A stretch of DNA of 34,140 nucleotides from HGM04593 sp045647745 (GTDB lineage: Bacteria > Bacteroidota > Bacteroidia > Bacteroidales > Bacteroidaceae): contig JAZRMQ010000044.1 in assembly GCA_045647745.1 (NCBI GenBank), positions 1 through 34,140 of the forward strand, in the 5' to 3' direction. Both the position numbers and the translations under genes were made by a program. The notes under the pieces were generated by a model. It was not told the origin of the DNA. It did no database searches and worked only from the letters and a program-made list of their open reading frames with translations. Each line of letters opens with the position of its first letter. The stretch's first letter is position 1. This document shows, one piece after another, positions 31,192 through 34,140 of the stretch.

Positions 31192-32475
31192 TTATTTATA
31201 ATCGTATGACTTGATGATTGACAACCCTATAGCTTTACCTAATAACGGAGGAACTGCATTGCCTATCTGTACTAATTGTTTATTCTTTTTTCCCATAAAA
31301 ATAAAGTCATCAGGGAATGATTGTAGTCTTGCCATTTCTCTAGCTGTTAGAACCCGTGGTAATTTGGGGTGTAGATTCACACCACCGTGGTTCTCTTTTA
31401 TAGTGCAACTAGGCTTGTCCCATTGACATTTTTTCCAAGCATCCGAATAACCTTTGTATAAACTTTCACCTTCAGGACATTCTGCAATTCTTTTTCGCAT
31501 CTCTAGTGAGTGTTTCGTTGGTTGGTGATTGAACATTATGTCTTCAGACTTATCAATTAAATCCTCAATAGCGTCTTTTGTGGTTTTATAATTTTCAGGA
31601 CTTAGAATTGGCTCTGGGAAGAAATTTGTTTTTCCAATTCTGTTGCCAATAAAAAAAACTCTTTCCCTTTTTTGTGGAACTTCATAGTCCGCAGCGCAAA
31701 GTGTACATACATTTATTTGGTAGCCAATACTCATAAAATCGTCAACAATCTTTTGCTCAACTAATCCCCCAAGCATAGAACGTATCCCTTTTACATTCTC
31801 ACAAACAACAAAATCAGGTTTTATATGATTGACTATCTCTAATAAATCTTTGTATAATGAATTTCTAGGATCTTCTACGATTCTATTTCCTGCCATACTA
31901 AATCCTTGACAGGGAAAGCCACCGGCAATAATATTTAACCTCTTTCCGTTTAATTGTTCTTTGATTGTTGCGTATAGGCGCTCTTTGACATCTTTTTCTG
32001 TTATATCTCCTAATATAAAGGGATGATTAAAATTTGAGGTATAAGTTTCTCCAGCCTCTTTAAAAAAGTCAAGTCCACATATCCCTTTAAAACCTGCCAA
32101 CTCAAACCCTTTCGATAATCCACCTGCTCCACAGAAACAATCGACAAATGTAATTTCAGAATTGAAACAATTATTGTACCATAAATCTTGTATGGATATC
32201 TTGTTTATAGTTGCTGTCCTTTTTGCTTCTTTTTCTTTTACAACTATAGCGTTTCCAAATAAATCGTATTTTATTTTATCGTTATTTTGTTCATTGGTTT
32301 TATTGAAGGATTTTACAGTCTCCCTAAAAATCTTATACGAGTTTCCGATTTTTTTAGCTTTGATTTCTCCACTCGCAATATATTTACGAACTTTTTTCTG
32401 GGAAATATTATATATGATTGCAAATTCTGCTATAGAATAATAATCTTTTGATTTTATATTTTCTATTGTATTCAT
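31192..32475 (-). CDS. DNA (cytosine-5-)-methyltransferase with N-terminal HTH
   Basis: 427 residues from the ATG at 32475. A start 26 codons earlier would run through the palindrome and into the MurF-like gene, and its leader resembles nothing known. Residues ~11-57 look like an excisionase/MerR-type helix-turn-helix (YYSIAEFAIIYNISQKKVRK followed by KKIGNSYKIFRET). The catalytic part shows motif I FVDCFCGAGGLSKGFE, motif IV GGFPCQGFS (Cys189), motif VI ENVKGI (Glu225), motif VIII QKRERVFFIG, motif IX RVLTAREMARLQSFPDDF and motif X QIGNAVPP. It transfers a methyl group to C5 of cytosine in a recognition site that cannot be read from sequence. The gene is clearly AT-richer than its neighbours, indicating transfer. 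Confidence 0.95.
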   Translation of the reverse strand: MNTIENIKSKDYYSIAEFAIIYNISQKKVRKYIASGEIKAKKIGNSYKIFRETVKSFNKTNEQNNDKIKYDLFGNAIVVKEKEAKRTATINKISIQDLWYNNCFNSEITFVDCFCGAGGLSKGFELAGFKGICGLDFFKEAGETYTSNFNHPFILGDITEKDVKERLYATIKEQLNGKRLNIIAGGFPCQGFSMAGNRIVEDPRNSLYKDLLEIVNHIKPDFVVCENVKGIRSMLGGLVEQKIVDDFMSIGYQINVCTLCAADYEVPQKRERVFFIGNRIGKTNFFPEPILSPENYKTTKDAIEDLIDKSEDIMFNHQPTKHSLEMRKRIAECPEGESLYKGYSDAWKKCQWDKPSCTIKENHGGVNLHPKLPRVLTAREMARLQSFPDDFIFMGKKNKQLVQIGNAVPPLLGKAIGLSIIKSYDYK

Positions 32476-32496
32476 TAGTATAGCTGTAGTTGTGTG

Positions 32497-32513
32497 TAAG
32501 AATACTATTCTTA
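32497..32513. promoter_or_regulatory. Perfect 17-bp palindrome upstream of the methyltransferase
   Basis: taagaata-c-tattctta reads the same on both strands except for the central base. It sits 21 bp before the methyltransferase start codon and 8 bp after the MurF-like stop codon. It is a good candidate operator, possibly for the methyltransferase's own N-terminal helix-turn-helix. Confidence 0.5.
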
Positions 32514-32521
32514 TTGATGAT

Positions 32522-34072
32522 TTACCTGAAATTGTCAGGCAAGTCGTTTTCATAAAGCACTACGTCGCCGGGGCGCAGTATCTGTGCGAGGTGTGCGTGT
32601 GCGTGGTTCAAAGAGTCGGCAAGGAAATATTTTTCCTCGGGCAAGCCGCCCTCTGTAATTCCGCTCTTGATGGCTTCGCGGTTGGTGGCGTTGACAACGA
32701 TTGCGTAGTCGCAACTGTCGGCAATGGTGCGGCCGAGTTCTTTGTTTGCCTCGGCTTGTCGTGTTCCCATCTCGACAAAGCCCGGAGTGATGACTATTCG
32801 TTTGTTGCCTTCGGCTACGGCAAAGCTCTTGAGCACGCCGAGTGCCATTTTTGCTCCTTGGGGGTTGGAGTTGTATGCGTCGTCGAGCACGGTAATGCCG
32901 TTGGCGACCTTCATCGACAGGCGATGTTCAACGGGTTGCAGGCGTGCTATGGCGCTTTTTTGTTTATTTGTCGGCACTCCAAGATGGTCGGCAACGGCTG
33001 TTGCTGCCAGAATGTTGAGCAGGTTGCCGATGCCCAACAGACGGCTATTGTATTGCTCGCCATTGTTTAGGGTGAATGTTACTCCGTTTGCTCCATATTT
33101 TACGTTGTCGGCCTTGTAGTCGCCCTCGTTTTCAACTGCGTAGCGAATGAGCTTGCAGGGGCTTGTTATGCCTTTATAGCTGTGTATGTATTGCGAGTCG
33201 TTGTTTATCACGCCAAGGCCGTTGGCCGGCAGTGAGTTTATGAGTTCGAACTTTGTGTCCTGTATGTTCTCTATGGTCTTGAATGTCTCAAGGTGCATCT
33301 CGCCCACGGCCGTCACGATGCCAATCGTGGGGTGCACAAGGTCACAAATCTCCTTGATATCGTTTGTCTGTTTCGCTCCCATCTCTACGATGAATACCTG
33401 GTGATAAGGGCGCAGATGTTCGCGTATGGTGCGTATCACACCAAGCAGGGTGTTGAAGTTGCCAGGTGTTACAAGGACATTGTACTTCTCGGCAAGCACG
33501 CCTGCAAGGTAGTTCTTGGTGCTTGTCTTGCCAAAGCTGCCGGTGACGCCAATGACAATGAGTCCTTTGTTGCTTTCAATGATGCGTTTGGCATCGTTAT
33601 AATAGTGTCGGTTGATTGCTTTTTCAATAGGGGTGTTCACAAGGTTTGCGAGCAGCATAATGAAGTTCGAGAGCACAAGGGTTGCTCCTATGGCAGCCAT
33701 TGCCCATTTGCCGGCAAAAAGCACAGCAATGGTAGCTATGATGGCAAACAGTAAGATGTTCGTCGCGAACAGGCGCTTTACGCGCATTGTGTACACAAGC
33801 GGGGTCTTGAATTTTTCACTGAAACAGTAGAACCAGGCGGCTGCTGTAACTCCCGATGCAAAGCCGCTGCCGAAATAGCCGGGAATGAACGCCCCGGCAA
33901 GCATTGCTGCAGCGAACAGACGCTTGATGGAGATGATGTTGCCTGGCACAAGCCAATGGAAGTAGCGGCTGTTGCGGTACGATGCAAGCTGGAACATATG
34001 AATGTCGTACTTGGCAATCATCAGAAAGAAAAGCATTGCCACAATGGCATATTTAATTGCAAAATGGTCCAT
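32522..34072 (-). CDS. Membrane-anchored MurF-like Mur ligase
   Basis: 516 residues from the ATG at 34072, 1 bp after the preceding gene's stop; a TTG at 34081 would overlap that gene. The first ~160 residues hold about five hydrophobic segments and the motif MFQLASYRNSRYFHWL, which ordinary cytosolic MurF lacks. The Mur ligase core follows: P-loop GVTGSFGKTSTKNYL (~172-186), FIVEMGAKQTNDI, GVINNDSQY, the His/Arg region PVEHRLSMK, LDDAYNSNPQGAKMAL and ITPGFVEMGTRQ. MurF joins D-Ala-D-Ala to the muramyl tripeptide. This version would do so, or a related reaction, at the inner membrane (inference). It forms an operon with the divergent Ddl, now split by the restriction-modification cassette. 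Confidence 0.85.
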   Translation of the reverse strand: MDHFAIKYAIVAMLFFLMIAKYDIHMFQLASYRNSRYFHWLVPGNIISIKRLFAAAMLAGAFIPGYFGSGFASGVTAAAWFYCFSEKFKTPLVYTMRVKRLFATNILLFAIIATIAVLFAGKWAMAAIGATLVLSNFIMLLANLVNTPIEKAINRHYYNDAKRIIESNKGLIVIGVTGSFGKTSTKNYLAGVLAEKYNVLVTPGNFNTLLGVIRTIREHLRPYHQVFIVEMGAKQTNDIKEICDLVHPTIGIVTAVGEMHLETFKTIENIQDTKFELINSLPANGLGVINNDSQYIHSYKGITSPCKLIRYAVENEGDYKADNVKYGANGVTFTLNNGEQYNSRLLGIGNLLNILAATAVADHLGVPTNKQKSAIARLQPVEHRLSMKVANGITVLDDAYNSNPQGAKMALGVLKSFAVAEGNKRIVITPGFVEMGTRQAEANKELGRTIADSCDYAIVVNATNREAIKSGITEGGLPEEKYFLADSLNHAHAHLAQILRPGDVVLYENDLPDNFR

Positions 34073-34073
34073 T

Positions 34074-34140
34074 TCAGTCAATCTTGAAGAAGTTCTTTAT
34101 TACTGCAGTGAACAGCCCTGGATTCTCAAGGAACGAGAAG
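34074..34140 (-). CDS. C-terminal end of an upstream gene (cut by window edge)
   Basis: A minus-strand frame open to the window edge ends FLENPGLFTAVIKNFFKID at a TGA at 34076-34074, 1 bp before the MurF-like ATG. The ending (ENPxxFxxVIxxF) resembles the last helix of alpha/beta hydrolases, but 21 residues are too few to be sure. It shows that the MurF-like gene is not the first gene of its operon. Confidence 0.5.
   Translation of the reverse strand, partial: FSFLENPGLFTAVIKNFFKID

Larger units (their letters stand above)
30455..32515 (-). other. AT-rich restriction-modification cassette inside a cell-wall operon
   Basis: The two genes and their short flanks are markedly AT-rich compared with the GC-richer MurF-like and Ddl genes on either side. 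Both flanking genes point the same way and belong together by function, so the cassette seems inserted between them. No integrase, terminal inverted repeat or target duplication was found. The boundaries are approximate. Confidence 0.6.

Noticed and set aside
32476..32553. Upstream start for the cytosine methyltransferase
   Set aside because: It would overlap the end of the MurF-like gene and read through the palindrome; the ATG at 32475 gives a sensible N-terminal domain.

Overview
The window reads as a Bacteroidales chromosome, most like Prevotellaceae/Bacteroidaceae. The evidence is Bacteroidetes-type promoters (TTTG-N19/20-TAnnTTTG), few Shine-Dalgarno sites, several very large secreted proteins ending in a short Por-secretion-like sorting domain, a serine-type sulfatase, and families typical of the order (C10 protease with Spi propeptide, MG2-type surface protein). 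No tRNA, rRNA, CRISPR array or insertion sequence was recognised. The species cannot be named from the sequence alone.

Region 1 (1-13474) is surface/accessory DNA. It opens with a broken MG2-type surface protein on the minus strand. Next comes an array of palindromic repeats (911-1370), and then a 10.7-kb gene (1375-12090, minus) for a 3571-residue secreted protein. This protein joins a C10 (streptopain-like) cysteine protease, about eleven InlB/Flg_new-type repeats, a GH33-type sialidase, two tandem ~380-residue binding units and a C-terminal sorting domain. A small lipoprotein gene diverges from it (12266-12775, plus). A second array of related palindromic repeats follows (12858-13400).

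Region 2 (13417-17667) has a two-gene minus-strand operon, an 810-residue non-catalytic secreted protein followed by a serine-type sulfatase. It ends in a long perfect hairpin. Upstream of it lie a strong intrinsic terminator and a GC-rich structured stretch that may be a small RNA.

Region 3 (17668-25561, minus) is a close-packed series: TRIC-type channel, GH20 beta-hexosaminidase, TSCPD protein, FKBP-type isomerase, MATE transporter, PrmA methyltransferase and, after a gap, a SemiSWEET sugar transporter. The sialidase, hexosaminidase, sulfatase and protease together fit mucin or other host glycoprotein foraging (inference).

Region 4 (25582-28286, plus) runs from a divergent promoter region: an SPFH/band-7 membrane protein, a tiny Arc-like DNA-binding protein, a small membrane protein, then NadA, closed by a bidirectional terminator.

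Region 5 (28288-34140, minus) is a cell-wall cluster: a membrane-anchored MurF-like ligase, a long divergent D-Ala-D-Ala ligase and an exported alpha/beta hydrolase. An AT-rich two-gene type II restriction-modification cassette sits between the MurF-like and Ddl genes. Its cytosine methyltransferase carries an N-terminal helix-turn-helix, and a perfect 17-bp palindrome lies just upstream of its start, which suggests autoregulation.
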